Origin: Batrachochytrium dendrobatidis JAM81
Lineage: Eukaryota > Chytridiomycota > Chytridiomycetes > Rhizophydiales
DNA length: 64,000 nt
Direction of reading: 5' to 3'
Assembly: GCF_000203795.2 (NCBI RefSeq)
Contig: NW_006281099.1
Location: 1,491,774-1,555,773, forward strand
In this document: positions 1 through 11,230 of the stretch, one piece after another
Layout of the letters: every line of letters begins with the position of its first letter
How positions within the stretch are numbered: the stretch's first letter is position 1
The notes under the pieces: generated by a model
What the model saw: only the letters and a program-made list of their open reading frames with translations
Told to the model about the DNA's origin: nothing
Database searches by the model: none
Position numbers and translations under genes: made by a program

Positions 1-960
1 AGACTACCGAGACCACTGAAACTACCGAGACCACCGAGGTTGTCGAAGTTGTCGAAGAAGCTGCAGACACTCATGTCGAGCACGTTGAACACGCTGAACA
101 CGTTGAGCATGAGATCGTGTCACCAGTCAAACAAACCGTTCATGAAATGTACGCAGTTGCATCCGAAACCGCTCCAATCGAGCATGTCAATGTCGAAGAT
201 GTGACCGAGACTGTCAAGACTGAAGTGGTTGCCGATGAACATATCGAAGCAACACATACCAAAGAAATCACTGATGCCATCGAACACGTTGAACACGTTG
301 ATCAGATTGATCAAATTGAGCACGTTGAACACGTCGAACACGTCGAACATGTTGCACATCCAGATGTGGTTGAGCACACATATGAAACTGTTACTGAACA
401 TGCCAATGCCACATATGAAGATGTTCGTGAATCAGTCGAACACGTTGACACACCTACTAAATCTAGCACCGATTTGCACATTGTTGACACTGTCAAACAC
501 ACTGCAGAAGATGCAGGCCATGCTATCGGTCAGGGTGCACATGCAGTTGGTGGTGTAGCCATTGCAGCTGGTACAGCAGTCGTAGGTGGAGCTGCAGTTG
601 CAGGCACCAGCATATACAACAAACTGTTTGGTCGCAAAAAGAACACTGGAACTACCGAGACTACCGAGACCACTGAAACTACCGAGACCACCGAGGTTGT
701 CGAAGTTGTCGAAGTTGTCGAAGAAGCTGCAGACACTCATGTCGAGCACGTTGAACACGCTGAACACGTTGAGCATGAGATCGTGTCACCAGTCAAACAA
801 ACCGTTCATGAAATGTACGCAGTTGCATCCGAGACCGCTCCAATCGAGCATGTCAATGTCGAAGATGTGACCGAGACTGTCAAGACTGAAGTGGTTGCCG
901 ATGAACATATCGAAGCAACACATACCAAAGAAATCACTGATGCCATCGAGCACGTTGATC
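1..960 (+). repeat. Long in-frame direct repeat (about 666-bp period) in the CAAX gene
   Basis: The sequence at 1-293 recurs almost unchanged at about 658-959. The offset is 657 bp at the left and becomes 666 bp after the second copy gains one extra 9-bp VVE unit. Both offsets are multiples of three, so the frame is kept. Smaller TTE, VVE, EHV and DQI triplet runs are nested inside. The related hydrophobic-YN(K/R)(L/F)FG block follows each copy (about 510-640 and 1000-1070), so the true unit is roughly 220 residues. More units may lie left of the window. Confidence 0.9.
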
Positions 961-3084
961 AGATTGATCAGATTGATCAGATTGGCACACCTACCACTCC
1001 AGCTAGTATTACTGCTGGTGCAGTTTCCACGGGTGGTTCTGCTTTATACAATCGCTTTTTTGGTTATAAAAATGCTTCTGCCGCCGAGTCTTCTCAGTCT
1101 ATAAAAGCGGTTACAGTTTCTGAGCCTGTTGTTGTTTCTTCTACTTCGCAAACATACGTTGTTCCAAACGCGTTGTCGAATGATGCTATAGCTGCCACAG
1201 AATCCATTTCTCAGTCTACACCTCTTGTAGATGCATCTACTTTTGATCACTTTGCACTCGAGCCGTAAGTTGTCAATTTATTTTGTACTGTCATTTATTC
1301 AATTTATCTTATGTTTATTTAAATTTTAGTGTTACCGATACCAAAGTATCATCATCTACGCTTACTTCTCAACAGCTGAGTTCAACTGGTGAATTCGAGT
1401 TTGATACTATTACTACTACTACTACCATTACCTATACCACATACACCACCACTTATGACGATGATTCCGAACCAACTGTTACCGTTGTAAAGACTACTAC
1501 TACAGTCACAAATGGAGAAACTACTGTTACTGAGGAAATTGTTTCTAGTGAATCTGCAGCTGCTACCCCAATAGCGCTAACTGACACCGAAGTTTCCCAA
1601 ACCAACTTAAAGAGGATTGATTCGGCAGATACTGAAAAAACAATCAATTCCCTTGAAACCGGACATACCAAGAATACCGTTGCCGATACTATACTGGCCA
1701 CCTCTGGTGTTTCTGGAGATGGTTTTGAAGCTAATACACGGTCAAGGAATATTTTGGATTTTGAGCAAAGAAAGCAAGCTGAGATGGATCAAGCCAAATT
1801 GACTCAACTTCAAGCTACTCAAAAGCAAGAAGCTGAGGTGTTTGAAAAGGCACATGTTCTTAAACAGACTCTTGAACGTGAGGAAGCAAGCCGTCTTGAT
1901 AAGGAACGTCTTTCCAAGTTGTTTGAGGAGAAAACTCGTGTTGAGAATCTTGCTCGTCAAGAATCTGTCATGACCGAGTTTGAGCGTCAAAAAGAGGAAG
2001 CACAGCGTAAAACAGAAGCCGACTATCGTGCCTTTACTGTTGCTCAAGAACAAAAGGCATTTGCCAAACTTGAACTTGCCAAAAAACTCAATGAAGAGGA
2101 TATAAAGCGCCGTCGTGAGCTTGAGGCTGAGCGTTTGCGTAACGAAGAAGCTTTCCGCGAGGAGCGTCTTCGCAAACAGCAGGAGGCTATGAAACGCTTT
2201 GAGGAAGATCAGCGTCTCAAAGTAAGAGGGCTTTTTAATTCACAGTCTTGATGAACTGGTTTATTTACATTAGCTAACTTTATATTTGTAACTGCATTGT
2301 ACTGTTTTAGAAAATGAGCGCTAAAGAACGTGAAGAGTATCTTTTGAAAAAAGAAGCTCGTATTCATGCAGAAACTGAGCACGCTCGCCGAGCACCTGTT
2401 GTCACGCAGCACATTTCTCAAGATGCTGGTATTCCCTCGGCCACTCTATCTGAAAATATGCAGTTACAAGTTGATGCTGTGGCCGAGTACGATCGTATTC
2501 AGCGCGAAGTTGAAGCAAGTGCTCGGCGTGAGTCTGAAGCACTCAAAGTTGACGAAACTCGTAATCCTGTGACTTCAGATATTGCTTTTGGAAAGACAAT
2601 TGAAACTACGGTCTCGGCCCAAAAAGTTGTTTTCCCTACTGATGTCTACAATCTCACCACTACTCAAAATAATTTGAATAAGACTGTCGAGTCAGTTGGT
2701 CCTGGAACAATTTCTGGTGTTACTCGTACCGTGATTACCACCGTTGTACCCAGTAAAACCGAAGCCCCAGTTCTTGAAACCATCAAATCAACTTCTGAAC
2801 AAGAAAACTTTATTTCGTCCATCTCAAACCGTACTTCCCAAAATGATTTGGTTAGTTCTATAGTTGAAAAGCCATTTGAAACTCGAGAATCCCACATGGC
2901 AACCTTTAGTCCACAAATCGAGGCTGTTCGAGAGTCATTTGAACTTCAGCCTCGCGAATACATCGAGACTTACGCCTCCACCCCTGCCGCTCCTGCCAAA
3001 CCTCCAGTTGGCACTATCACTACTGTCACTGTCGTAGACACTACTGACAAATCTCAAAACAAGTGCGGATGCACTATTCTTTAA
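1..3084 (+). CDS. Repetitive His/Glu/Val-rich coiled-coil protein with CAAX-like C-terminus (5' end outside window)
   Basis: I do not recognise this gene. The frame is open from the window edge, so the N-terminus is missing. Exons are <1-1264, 1330-2221 and 2311-3084; introns are GT-AG and phases agree. The visible protein, about 937 residues, has four parts. First come long repeats rich in EHV, TTE and VVE triplets, with a Gly/Ala-rich hydrophobic stretch (nt about 510-615, glycine-zipper-like) followed by a YNKLFGRKK patch. Second is a Thr/Val/Ser-rich segment. Third is a charged region of about 150 residues rich in E, K, R and Q (nt about 1745-2220 and just beyond), predicted by eye to be a coiled coil. 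Last is a low-complexity tail ending KCGCTIL, a possible prenylation motif with an extra upstream Cys. Inference: a membrane-anchored structural or scaffold protein. It converges on SMU1, with 117 bp between stops. Confidence 0.75.
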
Positions 3085-3201
3085 ACTCCCGACATAACAT
3101 ATTGTTATCTTTGGTTTTTATTTTTTCCAAATTTTTCAAGTCAATCCTTGTGTATCCTATCGTAGCAGAGAGGAGACTCAAAATAAATCGCTTTAAATCT
3201 T

Positions 3202-5708
3202 TTATTTCCACATACTTACTAGTCCATTGTCTGCGTATATAGCCAATATGTTGGAGAATGGGTGGTGTGTCATTCCAATAATTTCAGATTTGGATGCCTA
3301 AATGTTTATAAATCGCACCAGTTTTAACCATCAAGGCGTATCAATAATGTACAAGAACTAGTGTAGCTTGAGTCGAATGATGGGCATTGAATCAAAATCA
3401 CCTACTTCAAAATGGGATACCAACGCAGCACCTTCAGTCCCAAATGCGTATATCTTTCCGTCTTCGCCAGCGCAATAGACAAACTCGCCATTTTGGGAAA
3501 CAGCAGCAGTGATAAAATCTGTTGGGGTTTCTGCTTCCAGCTTCATAGTCTTTATAATCTAGATAAATTTGTGATGAGATTTCACAAAACTCGAATGCTT
3601 TGGTGTATTGGTTTGGATTGATAGTTTCAACGCAATGCATTTACCTTTCCCTTGATTGAAATCATGTACACGATAGAACTCTCGTTGGAAACAATGATAT
3701 GATCAGGATCTTTTGGTGTTAATAAAATTGAAGTGACTGTACAGCTTTGAACACCAAGTGGAGCCAGTTTGCCATTATGCAGTGCCAGCGTGACAAGACA
3801 ATCAGCAGATTTGGCATCCCATATCTAATGTTAATGAGAAATCGTAAGTTTAAACCATGTCAATATGATCGACTAGACAATATATCCTGCATATTCTATT
3901 CGACTATACCTTTACAGTACCATCGCTGCTACCGCTGATTACACGAGACATGTCTGTAGAGAAAACAGCCCTGTTGACAAATGAGGCATGTCCTCTAAAC
4001 TCTCTCAAGGTTTTACCAGATTTTAAGCCATGAATTCTATTGCCATAATTGGGGTTGATAAAAATGTTTAGCCAATCCACTTTACAAACGCATCGCATAA
4101 CACGCAACCACTCAACTTGACTACTCCATCAAAACTAGCAGATAAAAGCTGGGTTGAGTCGTTGTTAAAATACAGCGATGTTATGCCCTGACTGTGAGCC
4201 AATGGAAATCGTTTAATGCACTGCCCCGTATGCACCTTCCAGATCTTGATCTTACCATCCTGTGACCCTGACGCCAACAATTCGCTGTCGCGACTAAATG
4301 TCAAACTCAATACAGCGCTTTCCATAAGCATGATGTTTCCCTAAGCATCACAACATTAGCAACTCAAAATAGAATGTAGAAAGTTTCAACAATGACATCA
4401 GATGGCAAAAAAACATACTGCTGCCTGGTATGGCAAATCCTTGCGCAGTTTTCCAGTAATGTAGTTCCAAACCTCAATCAGCCCATCAATCGTACCAGTA
4501 ACAAAATAGTTTCCATTGGGTGAAAATGTAGCGACTTCTGCATATTGTTTTTTTGGAAACTATACAGGATATGATTTTAGAAATGCATCAAGTATAACTA
4601 ATAGTGATAGGAAATGAATAGTTTGTATGTTCACACCATGACTGTTGCAAAATCTATTTAAATCCAAATGACAAGTTAAATGTTCAATGCATGGGTTTAC
4701 CTTGATAGTTGACACTGCTATGGATGGTGGAGTATCATCTTCAGCATGCGCGGCAGGAGAAACTCCTTTAAACAGATCGAATGCGGCATCTGGCTGGATC
4801 ATACCTTGTAAAGTCTGCCATTTTATTGACTGGCCCAACAGTGCAAGCAAGCGAGATGGCGCAACGACAGCAATCTCAGCATCAAGCGCTAGATATGAAA
4901 ATAATACAATGATCAGATGATGATCCAATCCACCGTGTAAACAGAAATAATCGAGATTTATACATTGAGAAACAGCCTTGCGTCTTTTTTCTTTAGTGAC
5001 ACCATTAGGATACATCTGCAAATACATAAAATACAAGTATACCGTTGATAAGTAAATAGTTTGGATAGTATAGCGAGACAATGTACGCACCTCGCTAGAA
5101 CTGACATGAGATTTACCCAAAAGCGTTTCTAAATGAAGATATCTGTCTGGATAAATTTCTTTAAGCACATGCATAGGATCTGTTTGACGCAGTAGTGATC
5201 TTGCAGCCACGAGTTCACGGAGTTCAATCAATTCCAAGACAATCTATTGAATGTTGGTGAATAAATGGCATTGTTTTTGATGACACATAGCAATGGATTG
5301 TATAGATTTGCAGATATGATCCTATTGATTAATGGATTACCTGCTCGTACAAATCAATGAGTTTTTTTGCAGGTACGGCGATGGTTGACAATGTTTTAAG
5401 AACAGCATCCCATCTTCCATGTAGGATATCCGCTTTAAAAGCTTCAGCATTATCTACAGTATTCAATGAAATATTTGTTTCTTCCTATAAACCCAATGGA
5501 TTGAAGATTAATAATTCAAAAAAGAATCCATGTTTCTATGCAAAATTAGCCAGCATACTTGAAGAACGGCAAGAGAGCGCAATAAATTATTTTCTTTGAG
5601 AAACTGTTGAACTAGTCGAATAACACTAAGAAATGAATAAGAAATAGAAACAGCAATAGACAAGATTGACAAAAAGGCGTACTCAGCAGCCTCGATTTCC
5701 AGCGACAT
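3202..5708 (-). CDS. SMU1: SMU1, spliceosomal LisH/CTLH/WD40 protein
   Basis: Homologue of SMU1, a spliceosomal B-complex protein that works with RED/IK. I reconstruct 12 exons (high to low): 5683-5708, 5559-5625, 5341-5484, 5091-5243, 4964-5015, 4701-4888, 4419-4559, 4117-4340, 3910-4036, 3645-3824, 3406-3558, 3202-3297. All phases agree and give 516 residues, against 513 in human. The N-terminus [13 protein letters not shown] is followed by the LisH helix [14 protein letters not shown], then CTLH ([19 protein letters not shown]) and EKRRKAV, then a C-terminal WD40 propeller including [16 protein letters not shown]. The start was chosen because it reproduces the conserved SMU1 N-terminus across intron 1. 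It is divergent from PSMA3. Confidence 0.95.
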
Positions 5709-5844
5709 TCCGAGCAATCCGCGGGATAAATCCAAAAACAGCAACGGCAAGATATACAGTACAGACCCTATAATAATAGAGAATGTCAAATTTAAATATA
5801 GGGATTGCACTTTGTATTTTGCGGACTCTTTCTTATACGCAGCA
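5709..5844. promoter_or_regulatory. Short bidirectional promoter, SMU1/PSMA3
   Basis: Only 136 bp separate the divergent start codons of SMU1 (5708, minus) and PSMA3 (5845, plus), so both core promoters and 5' leaders must share this stretch. It is AT-rich. I see no clear named binding site. The assignment rests on the gene geometry only. Confidence 0.55.
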
Positions 5845-7356
5845 ATGGGTTCAATCGGCACTGGTGTAAGTGAGAATGGCAGTCTGCAAGGGCAGCAGCA
5901 TATGGAGTGCTTCTGGACTGTGTCTGTCAATGCATTGCAGTATATTTGTATTTCATAACTGGATCTGAGCAGTCTTGAACTACTCACCCTGGTCTTGTCC
6001 AGATTAGTCAAGACCATCTCTTATACAATGGCTTGCTTGTCTGCAATAGGCTTGTGCCAGTGGTCGGCATCTTGTTCTATCTTCTGTTTCTACATGTTTG
6101 ATCTTCAACTCTGACCTTGCAACTGTTTTGGCTTGTGGATATCAATAATACAGTACGATTTATCTGCATCAACCTACTCTCCAGATGGTCGGATCTTCCA
6201 GGTTGAGTATGCTGTCAAGGCCGTCGAAAACAGCGGGTATTAAACTTGTTGGTGTTCGTAAAATCTCATATCGTTGATTATCTAGATCCAGCTCGCCTGC
6301 TAATCTTGATTTCACAACTAATTCATCTTTTTGTTCCAATAACAGAACTTGCATTGGCATTCGTGCAAAAGACGGAGTCGTTCTTGCTCATGAAAAGCTA
6401 GTTCAGTCTAAATTGCTGGTTCCTGGCTCCAATCGACGCATTCAGACTGTTGACCAGCACATTGGTATGGTAAGCATAATCGCCATTATACTGCAGTCCT
6501 GCTTCAAATTGCATGATAAATTAAACTATTGCCTTTTTTTCGATTGTATCAATCTAGGTTGGGGCTGGGCTTTTGGCCGACTCTCGCCATTTAGTTACTC
6601 GTGCTCGTCAGGAGGCTGCCAACTATAAAGACAACTACAAGTCGCCTATTCCCTCAAAGGTACACTAAAGCTGTAATCAAAGAATCTTGGTTTTGAGCTC
6701 GAAAACTAGGTACTAATCAACTTGTAAATCTATGTAAATGTCTAATTCACGCAGATGATTGCAGATCGTGTTGCGCAGTACGTTTCTGCATTTACTCTAT
6801 ACTCGTCGGTTCGTCCGTTTGGTATTGCAACAATCATTGCATCAATGGATACTCATGGTCCAGCATTGTACATGATTGAGCCGTCTGGTGTTTTCTATGC
6901 AAGTCTTTGCTGATATGAGTCGGTTGAAAACTGTTTTACACTACAACTGTATTGATGCATATTAGACCATGTAGTAACTCGAACTGTTTATTTACTATAG
7001 GGCTACAATGGATGTGCTGTTGGAAAGGGAAAACAAGTTGCAAAGACGGAAATTGAAAAACTTAAATTTACCGAACTCACTGCTAGAGAAGCCGTCAAAG
7101 AAGCTGCAAGAATGTAAGTAGTTGTTCCAATACGTTCTAACTGGAGAATTATATCGTTACTAACAATATTGTATCTGACATGTTTAAAAGTATCCATTTT
7201 GTACATGACGAGGCCAAAGACAAAAGCTTTGAGCTTGAACTAACATGGATATGTGATGAATCCAAAGGAATGCATCAAGTGGTTCCGGCAGAGCTTGCTG
7301 CTGAAGCCGTTCGTCTGGCAAAGGCAGCTCTTGCTGATGAAATGGATGAAGACTAA
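5845..7356 (+). CDS. PSMA3: 20S proteasome subunit alpha type-3 (alpha7)
   Basis: Alpha-ring subunit of the 20S proteasome (yeast Pre10 type). Exons: 5845-5865, 6154-6236, 6346-6469, 6558-6659, 6755-6898, 7001-7113, 7191-7356, giving 250 residues (human 255). Exon 1 is only 21 nt and encodes MGSIGTG; exon 2 continues [20 protein letters not shown], the alpha-subunit N-terminal signature. Later matches are [25 protein letters not shown] and an acidic tail ending DEMDED. The intron after 6898 starts GCAAGT, a GC-AG intron. Intron 1, 288 bp, is the longest here. The 21-nt start exon is easily missed, which would leave a model lacking its Met. Confidence 0.96.
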
Positions 7357-7456
7357 AACTTTAATTTGTGGAATTTGTCAATGAATGTCGATTTTTCTGC
7401 TAATGGATAGTTAATCTTGTCAATTTTTTATTTTGAGATTGAAAGTGGTGCAGTAC

Positions 7457-10400
7457 TTATTTGATACTGGCTTTGGCAAGAGAAGAAGTTGTGACAACAC
7501 CCTTGGCAGTACGAAACTCGACATCTTTCCAGACTGCAACCAGATCATCTCGAGTAGTGAAATCCGGTTGAATCGCCTCCCAAACCTTCTTTTTAGGATT
7601 AAGCTGTGCCTCGGGCACACCCTCATGACCTTGGAAATAAACACGATCTCCGGGAACACTGCCAGCAGGAGGAACAAGAAACTCTATCTTGTCATGCGTG
7701 GCATTGGATGCACAAAGCACCATTGCGTAGGACTTGATGCCACGCATTCTACAATAATCAAACCATCCTAAAAGTATTTAGAATCTATCTGTTCAGGCCA
7801 ATAAGCAAGTACAAAAACTTACGCAACAGGTTTGAGGTTCTTGAGAACCAAAATGGTTTTGCCTCGAATTTCATCCTCAGTCATAAATTTCACAAGCCCA
7901 GAAACCACTTCACGAGGCTTGTCCTCGCCAACATCAATCTGCTCAACATACAAAGTATCCGCATCAGGGTGCTTCTTGACATCCAGCACTTTTCCGACAA
8001 CAATATCCAGCTTGGAAATTAATGATGATTCCATGGTAGCTGTCTTGGGGGCTTCAGATACTTTAGCAGATCCAGATAGTTTGGCTGCTGCTTTGGCTGC
8101 CTTTTTAGGTTTTTGAGTACCTAAATCTTCAGGTCCATAGACGGGTTCCACCTTGTACATCTTATCATTGGGATAATCTAATATGCTTTCTTGTTGGCCA
8201 TAAACAGAATCAACTTGATACATTGTATCGGGACAAACAATACTGCCAGCTGCTACACCTCCACTTTTTTCGTTAGCGGCAACGCAAGTTGCTTTGCCCT
8301 CCTTTTTCTTGTTGGCAGTGGCGGAACTAGAGCCAAGAGGCTTTGTAGAGGCTGCGCAACTATTGTCAGTTGCCTTTGAAGCAAGCGATGCAAGTTTTCC
8401 ATCTGGAATGAAAATTAAATGGATAGCAAGATCAGGAGTATTCGCATCATATGCACGATCGCAAATGTAGTATCCTTTGCGCTCAAGCTGCAAAATGTCA
8501 CCTTTTTTGACAAGACGCAAGTTGGCATCACCAAAAGCGTCCACCTTGAACTCTGTGACAGGAGTAAGGTAGTCTTGAACACTGTCTTCTTCTTCGAGCT
8601 TTTTCTTTGTGATAAGGTAGTCATAATCAAAAAGAGTGAGGTCCACTGGCTTTGAGGCTTCTGCCAGATCCATGCTGCTTGAAAGCCACGTCAACTTCTT
8701 CTTGGTCTTTTTCACATCACCAGCAAGATGCAGAGCAAGTTCGACGCTTTCAACCTGATTTGTTTCTGGATTGCGTCGAATGGACTTGACAAATGCATTG
8801 CCCCAATCCATGAGAGTGACTTCCTCGTCTTGCTCAAAGTCCTTGGCATCGTTTTGCTCAAGATAAATCTCGGGTCCAAAAGTAGTGGTTTTAACTCCCA
8901 GATCGGCATTCTTTTTGTGTTTGAGAAGCTCTTTGGTGTGCACTTTAATCGTCTCGTCAATAAATATTCCCTTGACAATATCCTTTTTGGCAATGCCAAC
9001 ATAGCGAGGAGAAATAGGGTCAATAACCTTTTTGTTCATTGTCCACAGCTTATCCCACTCAAGCATAAGATCGCGTTGAGATGCACCTTGTGAGATAATG
9101 TATTGGCGCAACGCATCAATGGTTAGACCACGGCGACGAATTCCCCTAACTGTAGGGAAGCGAGGATCGTCCCATCCAGAAACATGCTTTTCATCAACAA
9201 ACCAAGTTAGCTTGCGCTTTGAAAGCAGTGTGTAGACAAAGTTCAAACGACTAAAGTCCCAGACATGAACCCAGCGAAGATCAAGCGTCTTTATGAACCA
9301 GGCATATTGGGCATTACGATCACGGTATTCGATAGTACGAAGAGCATGGGTTACGCCTTCACGAGAGTCGACAATAGGACATGAAAAATCATAAGTTGGA
9401 TACACCTTGTACTGTGATCCTGTACGATGATGAGGTATTAGGTTACAACGGTAAATTACCGGATCGCGCATTGCCTTGTTCTTGTCCTGCATATCGATTT
9501 TGGCACGAAGACATGATTTAAGACCCGACTCGGTACCATTTTTCATGTCTTCAAACCGGCTCAGATTTTCTTCAATAGACAAATTACGATTTTTGGAATC
9601 AATACCATCAAAACGCTCAGCACGCATCTAAATTTAAACAGTACAAATCAGTACTGAATTGTGAAACCACTTAAAACGATAGTCCATTCACGTTGACTAT
9701 TTGACTTACAACTTCCTGAACGGTGTCGTCCACATACGCCTTACCAAGCTTAATGAGTCGAATAGCCTCGGACAGTAAATGATCAAAATGGTCCGAAGTG
9801 TGGGATAAGATATCGCCCTTGACACCAAGAAGTGCTATATCTTCAGTGATACTGTCCTGAAATTCCAACTTTTCCTTGCTAGGATTGGTATCGTCAAATC
9901 GGATGATTAGCTTTCCCTTGTATTGGCGAGCAAAGTAATCGTTTAGCAAAACGGCTTTGGCGTGGCCAATATGAAGATAGCCACTGGGTTCTGGAGGAAA
10001 ACGAGTGACAACTTTGCCTTCTATGGCATCTGGAAGATCGATACTCATTGACCCTTGATCTTTGCGATCTTTTGCAGCATTCTTGGCCACATCCAGATCC
10101 TTTAATCCAGAAATGACAAAATCAAGAGCACTGACTGAATTATACCATCTAATCAGATATTCTCCATCGTACTTTCCGCCCTTGAGCTGTTTATTGAATA
10201 TAGCGTTGGCTAAATCAAGCGAGTATTACGGTCGAGTTAATTTTTAGCCTGCCAATACAAGTTGCAACTAAAATAAAAAGTAGACATACATTTGAGAGCA
10301 CCCCAAACAGCAAGATCAGCAATGGTAGCCGAGCATCCGATAATGAATGAACGAAGGGTCAAATGGTTGTTCAAGACATCAAACGATGATGCGAGTTTTT

Positions 10401-10957
10401 TAAAATCGGTAACAAACAGATTGTCCTGAGAGAAGTCTAACCAGTAATCAATCTATACAGTAGATTAGGGATTGCTAGTTGGCATTTTAAATTTAAAAAA
10501 ATCAAATCTGCAGATTTGAATTACCTGAGAAGAAACAGCAGCAGAAGAGCCATACAGACCACAGGTAGAATGAAGTGCAGCAAGCGAACGACAGACAGCA
10601 TTTGATCCAGTAATGGTCTGTCTGTAATACGGAATCAAGATTGACACAAAGTTAGTATTGAGCCAAGATGAATGGCAACAAGTATTACTTGCCCATCATG
10701 ATCCAACACAACATCCTTGTCTTGGGTAGCAGAGAATGAAGTCTGAATATTTGCACAACTGTTTGCAGCCAAACCAGTCGCATTCTCTTTACGAATGGCC
10801 ATCAGAGCATAGGCAGTAGCCAAAGCACCTTGATAAGATCAAACGATTAATCATTTGTGCTCTTGTATAAAAGACCGACAAGTTATACACATTAGGAATG
10901 CAAGCCAATACCATAAGCAGGAGTTCCTTTGAATGAAAAGGCGATTTTTGTAGCCAT
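7457..10957 (-). CDS. Cytosolic glutamyl-tRNA synthetase with C-terminal EMAPII-like tRNA-binding domain
   Basis: Charges tRNA-Glu. Exons: 10912-10957, 10689-10828, 10525-10617, 10290-10452, 9710-10209, 7823-9627, 7457-7748; 1012 residues. Residues about 1-185 form a GST-like N-terminal domain (MATKIAFSFKGTPAYG; later NNHLTLRSF, ADLAVWGALK). The class Ic catalytic core has PSGYLHIGHAKA (HIGH near 226-229) and SKRKL (near 450-454, the KMSKS equivalent), followed by the eukaryotic anticodon-binding region. A linker of about 120 residues rich in Ala/Lys/Ser contains two similar short blocks, YQVDSVYG and YKVEPVYG. From about residue 848 an EMAPII/Arc1-type domain follows (VVGKVLDVKKHPDADTLYVE, then VAMRGIKSYAMVLCAS). 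The large exon 7823-9627 encodes both the core and the start of the EMAPII domain, so the fusion is not a model error. Yeast GluRS lacks this domain and uses Arc1 in trans. Confidence 0.95.
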
Positions 10958-11230
10958 GACGGACGACAGTGTCATTCGCTATTCAAAGATGATCAAAAGG
11001 GAAAATTATAAACGAGCCGAATTGACTTGAATAATCGATAAACACGAATTGAATTGAATAATTGAATTGACTTGATAATCAACTTGATAATCGAATCCGA
11101 CTCTTGAGTTTGGGTTGATAATGTCAAGCAGTTACAAGACGCAAGTGAACAAATCAAGGCTTTCTTTGATGTGAAGCTGTCTGTTGATGGTGGCAGTATT
11201 CAACCCGCAGCCCACAACAAACCGACCCGT
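10958..11230. other. Intergenic region with AATTGA/TTGATAATC simple-sequence tract
   Basis: A spacer of about 270 bp between two divergent genes, holding a low-complexity tract at about 11030-11095 built of repeated AATTGA and TTGATAATC words. It presumably includes both promoters. The downstream reading frame is open upstream of 11231 but has no ATG there. Nothing else is recognisable. Confidence 0.5.

Noticed and set aside
120..870. Several long open frames on both strands inside the repeat gene
   Set aside because: They are shadows of the GAA/CAC/GTT codon repeats. The real frame is supported by splice phases and continues into the coiled coil and CAAX end.
5508..6017. 169-residue minus-strand frame with hydrophobic stretches
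   Set aside because: It runs through SMU1 exons 1-2 and their intron; the conserved SMU1 N-terminus requires splicing, and the upstream part overlaps PSMA3 exon 1.
6028..6114. ATG 6028 as the PSMA3 start
   Set aside because: No GT donor downstream keeps frame with exon 2. MGSIGTG at 5845 fits both the family start and the phase.
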